A stretch of DNA of 58,704 nt from JAHECQ01 sp047638695 (GTDB taxonomy: Bacteria; Actinomycetota; Acidimicrobiia; Acidimicrobiales; SZUA-35), in the NCBI GenBank assembly GCA_047638695.1, contig JBLINY010000019.1, forward strand, positions 1 to 58,704. Reading direction: 5' to 3'. Position numbers and translations under genes: made by a program. Numbering within the stretch: position 1 is the first letter of the stretch; each line of letters opens with the position of its first letter. The notes under the pieces are model-generated. The model saw nothing but the letters and a program-made list of their open reading frames with translations. It ran no database searches and was not told the DNA's origin. Shown piece after piece: positions 49,086 through 57,567 of the stretch.

Positions 49086-49946
49086 ATGTTCAGCTTTAGA
49101 CAGAGCAGGTTCGGTGGCGGAGAGGACCCTTGGTTCCGCCTCGGCACGTTCGATGTTGGGTCGGCTGGCATTGTTTCGCTCATCGTTGTCGTCTCAATGT
49201 TCGTCTATGCGGTCGAGGGGCCGCCCTATTCGCTATCGAATGGCCTAACGCTCATTCCGTCCTCGGTGACCGGTGGCCAGTTCTGGCGGATCTTCACTTG
49301 GTTCGTGCCGAACGCCCCCAGCATTTGGGCCATCCTTTCCGCCGTCATGATCTATGTGTTCGGGCTACAGCTTGAGGGGGCGCTTGGTCGGACCAAGATG
49401 GCCAAATATCTGGCTGTCATGGTGTTGATTCCCTCTGCACTGGCGATGGTTTTGCATGTGATCGGTATTGGAGAGATCGGGCTCGGCGGTGCTCGGCTGA
49501 TTAGCTCGGCACTTTTCTTCACCTTCGTCGCCTATCTCCCGACGGCCAAGTTCTATTTCGGGATTCCGGGGTGGGTCTTTGCCGCCGTGTTCTTTGCGCT
49601 TGATGTTCTCAACGCCATCAGCGTCCGCAATGCGGCGGAATTTGTCTTCGTTGTTGCCAGAGTCGCCTTGGTTCTGCTGGCCGCCAAGGCATTCGGATTG
49701 GCGAACGATGTCCCATGGATTCCGGATCTACGGGGTGGATCAGGAGTTGCGGCGCCGCAGCGAGCGAGTCGCCGCTCGCGTTTCTCGAAAGGACCTGACC
49801 TTTCGATTGTGCCGCAGGACAACTTCGACCAGATGGGGATCGACGCCATCCTCGACCAGGTGTCGGCCCACGGAGTCGATAGCCTCAGCGCCGATCAGAA
49901 GAAGCAACTGAAGGCGTACTCGAAACAGCGCAAGAAGCGGGGCTAG
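49086..49946 (+). CDS. rhomboid-like membrane protein lacking catalytic residues
   Basis: A 286-residue membrane protein with about six helices between residues 25 and 205 and a soluble C terminus. The layout and GGQFWRIFTWFVPNAPSIWAI recall rhomboid family entry segments. However, the catalytic GxSG and second-His motifs are not found: the corresponding loop reads GLGGARLISSALFF. The C-terminal FDQMGIDAILDQVSAHGVDSLSADQKKQLKAY matches the short domain (DUF6576-type) often appended to rhomboids. It may be an inactive, adaptor-like homologue (inference). ATG 49086 was chosen over an upstream GTG 49077. It precedes the AIM24 gene by 54 bp on the same strand. Confidence 0.78.
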   Translation: MFSFRQSRFGGGEDPWFRLGTFDVGSAGIVSLIVVVSMFVYAVEGPPYSLSNGLTLIPSSVTGGQFWRIFTWFVPNAPSIWAILSAVMIYVFGLQLEGALGRTKMAKYLAVMVLIPSALAMVLHVIGIGEIGLGGARLISSALFFTFVAYLPTAKFYFGIPGWVFAAVFFALDVLNAISVRNAAEFVFVVARVALVLLAAKAFGLANDVPWIPDLRGGSGVAAPQRASRRSRFSKGPDLSIVPQDNFDQMGIDAILDQVSAHGVDSLSADQKKQLKAYSKQRKKRG

Positions 49947-50000
49947 GTCACCGGCTTCGATGGCGCTAGTAGCGGCGACTCGGCGGTCTATTGTTGCGGG

Positions 50001-50918
50001 ATGACAACGCCCGCCGGTTGGTATCCAGACCCCTCAGCAGATGGTTCGCAAGAACGATTCTGGGACGGCACACAGTGGACAGCACACACACAGCCGCTCG
50101 GTGCTGCTGCCGCTCCACCTCCACCTCCACCTCCCGGCCCGGCCACACCAGCGGCGGCCACCCCCGGGGTTCCACCGGCACCAACGGGGGCCACACCCGC
50201 CGCCCCGACCCCAGCCCCAACGACCGCGCCAGTCGGTGGCGGCAACGGCTTGGCCGGCATCCGCACCGAGCTACTCGATGACCGCTTCGCCGAGGTTGAC
50301 TCGAGTGCTCGAGTGGTGAACCAGAACAGCCGCCTCCTCAAGGTGATGTTGGGCGATGATGTGCTGGCCCGACAAGGATCGATGGTGGCCTACCAGGGTG
50401 CCATCGACTTCGACCACGAAGGCTCGGGCGCGGCCAAGTTCATGAAGAAGGCGCTCACTGGTGAAGGGCTGGCCCTGATGCGTTGCACCGGTCAGGGCGA
50501 ACTGTTCCTGGCCGATAGTGGCTATCAGGTGCATGTCCTACATCTTCAGGATGCCGGTATCACGGTGAATGGCAAGAACGTGTTGGCGTTCGAACCTTCC
50601 CTTAGCTGGGACATCGAACGGGTCAAGGGGGTCGCCATGGCCGCAGGCGGCGTCTTCAACACCCGTTTGCAAGGAACCGGCTGGGTTGCCATCACCACCG
50701 ACGGTGATCCGGTAGTGCTGCGTACCGATCAACCAACATTCGCCGACGCCGATGCTGCGGTGGCGTGGAGCTCAAATCTCACCACGACGCTCAAACGCAG
50801 CGTCAAGGCCAAAGCTCTCATTGGTCGAGGCTCAGGCGAGGCCTTCCAGCTGAGTTTCGAGGGTGAAGGCATCGTGATCGTCCAACCCTCCGAGGGTGTC
50901 GTCATTCCCTCGGCGTAG
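50001..50918 (+). CDS. DUF2510-AIM24 family protein
   Basis: A 305-residue protein in three parts. Residues 1-30 (PAGWYPDPSADGSQERFWDGTQWT) are a DUF2510 domain, an actinobacterial WYPDP/W-x-x-W module. Residues about 33-80 are a Pro/Ala/Thr-rich low-complexity linker. From about 90 the AIM24/TerD-like beta-helix domain follows, with GDDVLARQGSMVAYQG, LMRCTGQGELFLAD, GKNVLAFEPSLSWDI and GGVFNTRLQGTGWVAITTDG. AIM24-type proteins are named after a yeast mitochondrial factor; the bacterial role is unknown. It is followed by the hydantoin racemase gene after 9 bp but has no obvious link to it. Confidence 0.87.
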   Translation: MTTPAGWYPDPSADGSQERFWDGTQWTAHTQPLGAAAAPPPPPPPGPATPAAATPGVPPAPTGATPAAPTPAPTTAPVGGGNGLAGIRTELLDDRFAEVDSSARVVNQNSRLLKVMLGDDVLARQGSMVAYQGAIDFDHEGSGAAKFMKKALTGEGLALMRCTGQGELFLADSGYQVHVLHLQDAGITVNGKNVLAFEPSLSWDIERVKGVAMAAGGVFNTRLQGTGWVAITTDGDPVVLRTDQPTFADADAAVAWSSNLTTTLKRSVKAKALIGRGSGEAFQLSFEGEGIVIVQPSEGVVIPSA

Positions 50919-50927
50919 GTTGACGAC

Positions 50928-51587
50928 ATGGCTGCGCCACGGATCTTGGTAATCAATCCCAACTCGTCGGTCCATGTGACCGATGGGATTGATCGTGCGT
51001 GCGAGCCACTTCGTTCGCTCGGTGGCGCAACCATCGACTGTTTCACCAACCCCGAAGGTCCGCCTGGGATCGAGACCCAGGCTCACGTCGACACCGTGGC
51101 CCGTCACAACGCGGCTTTGGTGGCGGCTCACGGCGACTACGACGCCTACGTGCTTGCTTGTTATTCAGATCCCGGCTTGGCCGCCTGTCGAGAAGTGACG
51201 TCGAAGCCGGTTCTGGGCATCTCGGAGTCGGGCATCCTCACGGCGCTGATGGTTGGTCACCGGTTCGGTGTGCTGGCCATTCTTGCCACTTCGATTCCCC
51301 GGCACCTTCGGTACATGGGGTCGCTCGGGGTGCTCGATCGGCTGGCCGGTGAGCGGCCGGTTGGTCTCGGGGTCGTTGAACTGGCTGACGAGGACAAGAC
51401 GTTCGACCGCCTGGTAAGCACAGGCGAGGCGTTGAGAGACGTCGACGGCGCTGATGTACTCGTGATGGGCTGCGCTGGCATGGCCGACTACCGGGCCCGG
51501 CTGGCCGAGGCCACCGGAATCCCCGTTGTCGAACCAACCCAAGCAGCGGTCGCCATGGCGATCGGCCGCGTCAGTCTGGGTTGGTGA
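50928..51587 (+). CDS. hyuE: hydantoin/Asp-Glu racemase family protein
   Basis: A 219-residue cofactor-independent racemase of the Asp/Glu/hydantoin family. RILVINPNSSVHVTDGI is the family N terminus. The two catalytic Cys are in YVLACYSDPGL (about residue 76) and VLVMGCAGMADY (about residue 182), each in its usual loop, so activity is likely. Such enzymes racemise 5-substituted hydantoins or allantoin. The adjacent, convergent genes for N-carbamoyl-D-amino acid hydrolase and D-hydantoinase support hydantoin racemase, allowing full conversion of D,L-hydantoins to D-amino acids (inference). ATG 50928 is 9 bp after the AIM24 gene. Its stop lies in an 11-bp tandem repeat. Confidence 0.82.
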   Translation: MAAPRILVINPNSSVHVTDGIDRACEPLRSLGGATIDCFTNPEGPPGIETQAHVDTVARHNAALVAAHGDYDAYVLACYSDPGLAACREVTSKPVLGISESGILTALMVGHRFGVLAILATSIPRHLRYMGSLGVLDRLAGERPVGLGVVELADEDKTFDRLVSTGEALRDVDGADVLVMGCAGMADYRARLAEATGIPVVEPTQAAVAMAIGRVSLGW

Positions 51588-51620
51588 CCCGGTGGTGACC
51601 CGGTGGTGACCCGGTGGTGG
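51582..51620. repeat. 11-bp tandem repeat at the racemase stop codon
   Basis: TGGTGACCCGG occurs three times in a row (51582-51592, 51593-51603, 51604-51614) followed by a partial copy TGGTGG. The first unit contains the last Trp codon and the TGA stop (51585-51587) of the racemase gene, so the array looks like a duplicated gene end. It fills half of the 76-bp gap to the convergent hydrolase gene. Confidence 0.92.
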
Positions 51621-51663
51621 GGCAAGGCGGTGAGGCAAGGCGCGGCTCGACCGGCTCAGAAAC

Positions 51664-52620
51664 TCAGTTGGCCGGGGTTTGTTCAACCCCAACTCGCTCG
51701 ACGATGAGCTGGTAGTGCTCCGGGCGACGGTGGGCGGCGAGATTAAACATCGTGCGTCGAAGGTCGTCGCCAAGCGATAGGTCGCATTCGTGGACAATCA
51801 CCTCATCGTCTTCCGATGTGGTCTTGGCCACGATCTCGCCGGTTGGTGCAACGATCACTGAGTTTCCGAACATCCGAAAGCCATCCTCGGCACCGGCTTT
51901 GGCTGTCTCGATGAGCCAAACCGTGTTCTGGTAGGCCATTGCCTGAGCCATGATCAGATGCTGCTGCACTCGTTGCGCCGGCGGTTCGGGATAGTGCAGG
52001 TTTTCGGTCGGTGTGTTGAACCCAAGAGCCACGATCTCGGCTCCCTGAAGCCCGAGCACTCGAAATGCTTCGGGCCACCGTCGATCGTTGCAAATGAGCA
52101 TGCCGACCATCGACCCGAGATAGCGATAGACGGGGAATCCCAGATCGCCGACCTCGAAGTACTTCTTTTCGAGGTGTTGGAACGCGGCCTCGGGCTTGTG
52201 GTCGGCGTGGCCGGGCAGGTGGATCTTACGGTACTTGCCAACCAACGTGCCGTCGGGTGCGACCAGGACGGATGTATTGAAGTGGTGACTGATGCCGTCG
52301 ATCGTGGCCAGCTCGCCGTAGCCGATCTGAAAACCGACGCCGCGTTGTCTGGCTGCGTCGAAGAGCGGCTGTGTATCCGTCGAGGGCATCTCAGACTCGA
52401 AGAAGCGACGGTCGATCTCGTCTTGGTCTTCGAGCCACCATCGAGGGAAGAATGTGGTGAAGGCCAGCTCGGGAAAAACGATGAACTTCGCCCCGCGATC
52501 GGCAGCCGTGTGGAGAAGGTCGACCAGCCTGGCAACGGCTGATGCTCGGGAGTCATCGAGGTGGATCGGCCCCAGTTGGGCAGCCGCTATCACCATCGTT
52601 CGTTTCGTGGAGGTTGTCAT
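51664..52620 (-). CDS. N-carbamoyl-D-amino acid hydrolase
   Basis: A 318-residue nitrilase-superfamily amidohydrolase. The Glu-Lys-Cys triad is at Glu51 (FIVFPELAFTTFFP), Lys132 (GKYRKIHLPG) and Cys177 (GMLICNDRRWPEAFRVLG). The last segment is highly characteristic of N-carbamoyl-D-amino acid amidohydrolases, which release D-amino acid, CO2 and ammonia. Spacing of the triad fits the known Agrobacterium enzyme within a few residues (family length about 304-315). ATG 52620 is preceded by GGAGAG. It follows D-hydantoinase by 31 bp on the same strand, so the two steps are co-transcribed. Confidence 0.9.
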   Translation of the reverse strand: MTTSTKRTMVIAAAQLGPIHLDDSRASAVARLVDLLHTAADRGAKFIVFPELAFTTFFPRWWLEDQDEIDRRFFESEMPSTDTQPLFDAARQRGVGFQIGYGELATIDGISHHFNTSVLVAPDGTLVGKYRKIHLPGHADHKPEAAFQHLEKKYFEVGDLGFPVYRYLGSMVGMLICNDRRWPEAFRVLGLQGAEIVALGFNTPTENLHYPEPPAQRVQQHLIMAQAMAYQNTVWLIETAKAGAEDGFRMFGNSVIVAPTGEIVAKTTSEDDEVIVHECDLSLGDDLRRTMFNLAAHRRPEHYQLIVERVGVEQTPAN

Positions 52621-52651
52621 TGGAAATCTCTCCTGTTGGCTGGCGAACGGT

Positions 52652-54118
52652 TCAACGTTGGAATGGGGTGCCCCATGCCGCCATCTGTTCGATTTCGGGA
52701 ACGTCGCGCCCGATTGGGACAGCAGACTCCAGACCGGTCCGGGGAAGAAACTGACCGCGGCCACGCTCGGCGCGGAGTTCGCCGTCAGACACGATGATGT
52801 CGCCCCGCGAGATGACCGTCTCTGGCCATCCCCTGAGCTGCCTCCCGGCGTAGGGCGTATAGCCAACGTTGTCGTGGATCATCTCGTGGGTGACGGTGAG
52901 CTCGTGTTCGGTGTCCCAGATCGCGAGGTCCGCATCGCTTCCCACGGCGATGACTCCCTTTCGGGGATAGAGCCCGTAGAGCTTGGCGTGTTGGGTCGAG
53001 GTGATGTCAACGAACTGGTTTACCGTGAGGCGCCCCGACCCGACTCCTTCGGTGTAGAGCACGGGCAGCCGTAGCTCGAGGCCGGGAACGCCGTTGGCGA
53101 TCTCTTTGAACGTGGTGCGCTCGCCGTTGGGCAGCTTGCCGCTCTCGTCGAAGCGGAAGGGGGCGTGATCGGATGAGTAGACCTGCAGCGTGCCGTCGAG
53201 GAGTCCTTCCCAGCAGGCTTCCTGCGATTGCTCGTCGCGGGGCGGGGGACTGCAGCAGAACATGGCGCCGTCGAGCCCGCCACGATCGAGATCGTCGCTG
53301 GTGAGGAACAGATACTGAGGGCAGGTCTCGCCGAATACCTTCAGACCTCTCGCCTGGGCACGACGGATCTCCTCGATGCCGTCGCTGGTCGATACGTGCA
53401 CGATGAGTACGGGAGCATCGGCTAGCTCAGCGAGCGCGACGAGACGATTGATGGCCTCGGCTTCGGCGCCACGGGTGTGGCAGATGGCGTGGTAGCGGGG
53501 CAGCGTATTGCCGGCCGATACCACTCGATCGGACATCCAGCCGATCATTCCGTGGTTTTCGGCGTGCACCATGGTGAGGGCGCCGTTGGCCCGCGCCGTG
53601 GTGAGGATGTCGAGGATCTGGCGGTCGTCGACCATGAGCCGCTCATAGGTCATGTAGAGCTTGAACGAGGCGACTCCGTCGGCGATTGCCGCGGGTAGGT
53701 GCTCCTTCAACGCCACGGGCGTTGGGTCGGCGACGATGAGGTGGAAGGCGTAGTCGATCACCGCCTTTGTCGAGGCGCGCTTGTGGTAGTCGGCGAGAAC
53801 GTCGGGGATTTCCATGCCGCGGTGCTGGGCTGCGAACGACATGGTGGTGGTCGTGCCGCCGAAGGCCGCCGACACGGTGGCGCTGTAGAAGTCATCGGCA
53901 TTCATGACACCGGCTGCCGACAGCTGCTCGATGTGCGTATGGCTATCAATGCCGCCCGGCATCACCATCGCACCTCCCGCATCGATCTCACGGGCACCTG
54001 TTTCAGCGACCCGGCCCACGGACGTGATGACACCGCTGCTGATAGCAATGTCGCCTTCGTTGGTCTGGTCAGCGTTCACAATGGTGGCGTTGCGAATGAC
54101 GAGGTCTGGTGGCGTCAT
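52652..54118 (-). CDS. D-hydantoinase/dihydropyrimidinase
   Basis: A 488-residue cyclic amidohydrolase with a binuclear metal centre, opening 5-substituted hydantoins (or dihydropyrimidines) to N-carbamoyl amino acids. Metal ligands: GGIDSHTHIEQ (His60, His62), the carboxylated Lys153 in SFKLYMTYE, His185 in MVHAENHG, a further His in LIVHVSTSDG, and Asp in YSSDHAPF. NATIVNADQTNEGDI is the family N terminus. Its neighbours (N-carbamoyl-D-amino acid hydrolase, hydantoin racemase) favour the D-hydantoinase role over pyrimidine breakdown, although the two cannot be separated by sequence alone. Start ATG 54118. It is divergent from the flippase remnant (89-bp gap). Confidence 0.91.
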   Translation of the reverse strand: MTPPDLVIRNATIVNADQTNEGDIAISSGVITSVGRVAETGAREIDAGGAMVMPGGIDSHTHIEQLSAAGVMNADDFYSATVSAAFGGTTTTMSFAAQHRGMEIPDVLADYHKRASTKAVIDYAFHLIVADPTPVALKEHLPAAIADGVASFKLYMTYERLMVDDRQILDILTTARANGALTMVHAENHGMIGWMSDRVVSAGNTLPRYHAICHTRGAEAEAINRLVALAELADAPVLIVHVSTSDGIEEIRRAQARGLKVFGETCPQYLFLTSDDLDRGGLDGAMFCCSPPPRDEQSQEACWEGLLDGTLQVYSSDHAPFRFDESGKLPNGERTTFKEIANGVPGLELRLPVLYTEGVGSGRLTVNQFVDITSTQHAKLYGLYPRKGVIAVGSDADLAIWDTEHELTVTHEMIHDNVGYTPYAGRQLRGWPETVISRGDIIVSDGELRAERGRGQFLPRTGLESAVPIGRDVPEIEQMAAWGTPFQR

Positions 54119-54207
54119 GCCGGGACCATAGATCGTCTACGGGGTCGGCCAGTAGACGAGCGTGTTGCCGTTGCGGAGTTGGAGGCGAGAACTGAGAGGA
54201 TGGTGGG

Positions 54208-55214
54208 ATGTCCCGGCGGATCTCGGTCAATGCCGCCGCCACCTTCACGGCCCGGATTCTGGCATCGGCTGGCAGCTTGGCGGTCGCCGTGCTGGTGGCC
54301 CGTCGGATTGGAAACGAGGCATTCGGGACGTTCGCCGCGGTATTGGCGACGGGAGCGATAGCGACGAGCGCTATCACGTTCGGGATCGATGCCGTTGTGG
54401 TGCGGGCGGTTGCCGATCGGCGGCCTGATGCAGCTGACACCATTTGGCGGGCCGCCCGTTTGCAGGTGCTGGGCGCCCTGGCCGCTGTGGTCGGCGCACT
54501 GCTCCTTACCGAACTGGGGGGAGTTTCGAGAGTCTTGTTGATCCAGGCGCTCGGTCTGTTCCCGATGGGTGCGGTCACGGTGGCAACGGCCATCATGCGT
54601 GGGGCGCAGCGGATGGTCGACCTGCTCGTCAGTGGGTTGGATGGAGGATTGGTGGCCCTTGGCATCACCATCGTCTTGGTCCACGACGATCGACAGGTAG
54701 TGGCGGACTAGCTGCTAGCACCCGACTGGTCGAGGCATCACGGCTAGCCCCGGCGGCGATGTTTGGGGCGCTGTTTCCAGCCATGTTCGACGGCGTGCAT
54801 AAGACCGAACGCTACCGGTGGGTGTTCAGAGCCTTGCTCGGCTACGCCGTGGTCGGATCAGCAGCCATGGTCGTGCTTGCTCCTTGGCTGGCCCGATTGC
54901 TGTTCGACGACCCGCCAGGCGGGTCGATGGCAATCCGTGTGCTGTCGTTCGGATTGGTCGCAACCATTTTTCGGCTCCGGTTCTCGTTCGAGCTGATTGC
55001 GTCGGGTCGCGAACGCTCCGTGTTGGTCGTGGCCGCCGTCTCGGTCGCTGCGGCCCTGGCCGGCTACGTCCTTCGTGCACGATCCGACAGCATTCTGACG
55101 GTGACTTGGGTCCAGACCTTTGCCGCGTTCCTCAACACAGCGCTGTTAGCCCTCGTTCTGCGGCGGGACCGTTCTGCGACGGGACGGTTCTGGAACAGGT
55201 CCGACCGCCGCTGA
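54208..55214 (+). pseudogene. broken polysaccharide flippase gene
   Basis: A remnant of an oligosaccharide flippase (MATE/Wzx-like). The first frame (54208-54711, 167 residues) has the family start with membrane helices and RRIGNEAFGTFAAVLATGAIATS, then stops. The second, in another frame (readable about 54715-55214), resumes with RLAPAAMFGALFPAMFD and VLSFGLVATIFRLRFSFELIASGRE, the late helices of the same family. Together they give about 330 residues, while flippases have about 400-480, so roughly 100 central residues and the frame are lost near 54700-54720. No sugar-transfer genes are nearby, fitting decay. Confidence 0.8.
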
Positions 55215-55223
55215 GATCGGGCG

Positions 55224-55616
55224 TCAGTAGATGATGAACTCGACCAGGTTCTGTTCAGGGTCGCGGATGTAGCGGCTGGTGCCAACGGCCGAGCCGGTGT
55301 TCTTGCCGCCCGTTCGTTTGACCGGCCCTTCGATGATCTCGACGTCTGCGAGGTAGTCGATGAGCTCGGCTTCGGTACCGTCCCAGACGAGGCAAATATC
55401 GCCGGATCCGGGTTGCGCTGTTGGTCCGCGCAGATCGAAATCGGACTTCCACAACACAGGATCGTGGAGGTTGAGTTTCATGTCACCGTGGCAGACGCTG
55501 TGCATGAGCGGAGCCATGCTGTCATCGACGGTAAATCCGAGCGAGGTATAGAAGGTCAGCATCGGTCCCATGTCGCTGACCGGGATGGCGACGTGATCGA
55601 GTCGGCGGATGGTCAT
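55224..55616 (-). CDS. VOC (glyoxalase/extradiol) family protein
   Basis: A 130-residue vicinal-oxygen-chelate protein. The fold starts RRLDHVAIPVSDMGPMLTFYTSLGF, with a metal His, and closes with SRYIRDPEQNLVEFI, whose Glu is a usual metal ligand; GDMKLNLHD holds another His. Two beta-alpha-beta-beta-beta units are evident. Members include glyoxalases, dioxygenases and epimerases; the function here is unassigned. ATG 55616 overlaps the enoyl-CoA hydratase stop (ATGA), making it the last gene of the DUF35-thiolase-hydratase-VOC operon, so it may act on an acyl-CoA, for instance as an epimerase (inference). Confidence 0.87.
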   Translation of the reverse strand: MTIRRLDHVAIPVSDMGPMLTFYTSLGFTVDDSMAPLMHSVCHGDMKLNLHDPVLWKSDFDLRGPTAQPGSGDICLVWDGTEAELIDYLADVEIIEGPVKRTGGKNTGSAVGTSRYIRDPEQNLVEFIIY

Positions 55617-56401
55617 GGGCGGAACTTCGGTTCGCGCTTCTCGATGAAAGCGGCCACGGCTTCGCGATGCTCCGGAGTGCGATAGGCCTCATTCAAGGCC
55701 TTCAACTCGCGCTTCTGGACCGCGGACAGGTTGGTTTCAGTGCCGTTCTCGGTGAGCAACTGCTTGGCGAACTGCACCGACGGGGGCGCGTTCTCGGCGT
55801 AGCTGCGGGCTCGGGCGATGGCAGCGACAACCACATCATCGGCCAGTTCGTCGACCAACCCGATTTCCTTCGCCTCGGTACCGAGCACGATGCGACCGGA
55901 GAGAGCCAAATCTGACGCGCCGCCCCAGCCGCAACGCTGAACGAGAAAGTGTGACGAGGCCAGTTCGGGAACGACCCCCATCTTCACGAACCGCGCTGAC
56001 AACTTTGCGTCGGGGTGGGCGACGAGAAAATCCATAGACAGGGTCAAGGTGAGCCCAACCCCGATCGACGCTCCGTTGATGGCTGCAACCACGGGCTTGG
56101 ACGTGCGCATCAGATTGACCCAGTCGACCCGGTCCCCGGTGCTGTCGGCGAGGCCGGCGTCCTTCTCGTCGTCGTCGAGCTGGCTGCCGAACACTTCGCT
56201 AATGTCGGCGCCGGCACAAAACGCCCGTCCCGCGCCGGTCATGACGAAGCCCCCGATAGTCGAGGATTCGTTTCCGGTTTGGAACGCGTGAACCAGCTCA
56301 GCGCTCATGCGGTGAGTCCAGGCATTCAGCTTCTCTGGTCGGTTCAGCGTGATGACCCTGATCTCATCTCGATCTTCAACCGCAATTTGTTCGTACTCCA
56401 C
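55613..56401 (-). CDS. enoyl-CoA hydratase/isomerase
   Basis: A 262-residue crotonase-fold enzyme. RVITLNRPEKLNAWTHRM is the family N-terminal segment, TGAGRAFCAGADISE the CoA-binding/oxyanion region, and KPVVAAINGASIGVGLTLTLSMDF the second oxyanion element. One of the two catalytic Glu of hydratases may be replaced: the region after GMGVVPELASS has VPELAS, in which Glu is present at the isomerase-type position. Hydratase or isomerase activity is therefore open. Start is GTG 56401, 2 bp after the thiolase stop. It belongs to the operon running from 57977 to 55224. Confidence 0.9.
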   Translation of the reverse strand: MEYEQIAVEDRDEIRVITLNRPEKLNAWTHRMSAELVHAFQTGNESSTIGGFVMTGAGRAFCAGADISEVFGSQLDDDEKDAGLADSTGDRVDWVNLMRTSKPVVAAINGASIGVGLTLTLSMDFLVAHPDAKLSARFVKMGVVPELASSHFLVQRCGWGGASDLALSGRIVLGTEAKEIGLVDELADDVVVAAIARARSYAENAPPSVQFAKQLLTENGTETNLSAVQKRELKALNEAYRTPEHREAVAAFIEKREPKFRP

Positions 56402-56403
56402 GA

Positions 56404-57567
56404 TTAAAGACTAGATGCGAACACCAAGGTGGAGCACGCTGACCAGAACCCGCCCCAGCCGTGACACACCGCAATCTCGACGTCGGGAACCTGCGCTGGG
56501 GCTTCGCCGCGGACCTGGCGAATCGACTCGAGCATGCAGAGCATGCCGTAAGCACCAGTGTGGGCATAGCTCATTCCGCCGCCGCTGGTGTTCATCGGCA
56601 GTTTTCCGCCCGGGCGGGTATGGCCCTCGGCAATAAAGGGGCCAGCGTCGCCGTAGTCGACGAAGCCGAGTCCCTCGAGTCCGAAGATCGGCGTGTGAGC
56701 GAAAGCGTCGTAGATCATCAGATGGTCGACATCGTCATGGGTGATCCCGGCAGCGGAGAAGGCGGCCTCTCCCGAGGTGCGGATGAACTCAGGCCGGAGC
56801 GGGTCACGGGTTCCGGCCGGGCTCGAGATACCCGACTCGAGGCCCCCGCCAGTACCAAGGACATACACGGGCGGCTTGGGAAAGTCCTTTGCCTTATCCG
56901 ACGACGTCACGATAATGGCGCCCCCCGCATCAGAAACTAGGCAGCACATGGCTCGGCGCAGCGGCCAAGCGATCATGGGTGAGTCGAGAACTTCGTCGAT
57001 GGTGGTCGGTTCCCGGAGCGAGGCTCGGGGGTTCATGGTTGCCCATTCTCGCTGCGCCACTGCGACGGACGCGATGTGCTCCTCGGTGAGGCCGTACTCG
57101 CGCATGTACCGAACGATGGGCAAGCCGAACAGAGCGGGCGGGGCCGCACCGGCGTACAACATGTCGAACTGTTGGCCCATCGAACCTTTGCCGCCGCCGC
57201 CGCTTTGTCCCAGACGTCGGGTCGAGCGTCCTGACTCTCCGTACGTGACCAGAACGGTCTCGCAGTAGCCGGCGTTTATGGCGGCGATGGCGTTGCGCAG
57301 TTGAAACATCCACGAGCAGCCGCCAACGACGGTGTTGTCGGCCCACTTGGGATAGATCCCGAGGGCATGGCTGACTTCGGAGACTTCGAGGTAGCCGGTA
57401 GTGATGCCGTCGATATCCTTCGCTGTCAACCCGGCATCGGCCAGCGCATTGGCGGCTGCGTTGAGCGCCAGGCCAAAGGATGTGCGGTCGGGGACCTTCC
57501 CGATTTCGTCGGACTCTGATGCTCCGACGATGGCGTACGCGCCTGGTTTCATGGTGCTAGCGGTCAT
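56404..57567 (-). CDS. thiolase family (lipid-transfer protein/SCP-x type)
   Basis: A 387-residue thiolase-like protein of the non-decarboxylating SCP-x/lipid-transfer group. GAYAIVGASESDEIGKVPDRTSFGL starts the fold and TVVGGCSWMFQLRNAIAAI gives the nucleophile-loop Cys (about residue 78). The C-terminal part has DDVDHLMIYDAFAHTPIFGLEGLGF and NTSGGGMSYAHTGAYGM, with the catalytic-type His in VCHGWGGFW. In steroid side-chain degradation such thiolases pair with DUF35 proteins (Ltp2-ChsH2-like), often as aldolases; the adjacent overlapping DUF35 gene fits that. Whether it is a thiolase or retro-aldolase is not decided. Confidence 0.88.
   Translation of the reverse strand: MTASTMKPGAYAIVGASESDEIGKVPDRTSFGLALNAAANALADAGLTAKDIDGITTGYLEVSEVSHALGIYPKWADNTVVGGCSWMFQLRNAIAAINAGYCETVLVTYGESGRSTRRLGQSGGGGKGSMGQQFDMLYAGAAPPALFGLPIVRYMREYGLTEEHIASVAVAQREWATMNPRASLREPTTIDEVLDSPMIAWPLRRAMCCLVSDAGGAIIVTSSDKAKDFPKPPVYVLGTGGGLESGISSPAGTRDPLRPEFIRTSGEAAFSAAGITHDDVDHLMIYDAFAHTPIFGLEGLGFVDYGDAGPFIAEGHTRPGGKLPMNTSGGGMSYAHTGAYGMLCMLESIRQVRGEAPAQVPDVEIAVCHGWGGFWSACSTLVFASSL

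Noticed and set aside
50101..50220. CCACCT/CCC-rich repeat as a regulatory or tandem element
   Set aside because: It lies in the proline/alanine-rich linker of the AIM24 protein and keeps the reading frame; low-complexity coding.
54444..54715. Separate small gene overlapping the flippase N-terminal part
   Set aside because: That region of the frame has no similarity; only the part after about 54715 reads as flippase, so one broken gene is simpler.
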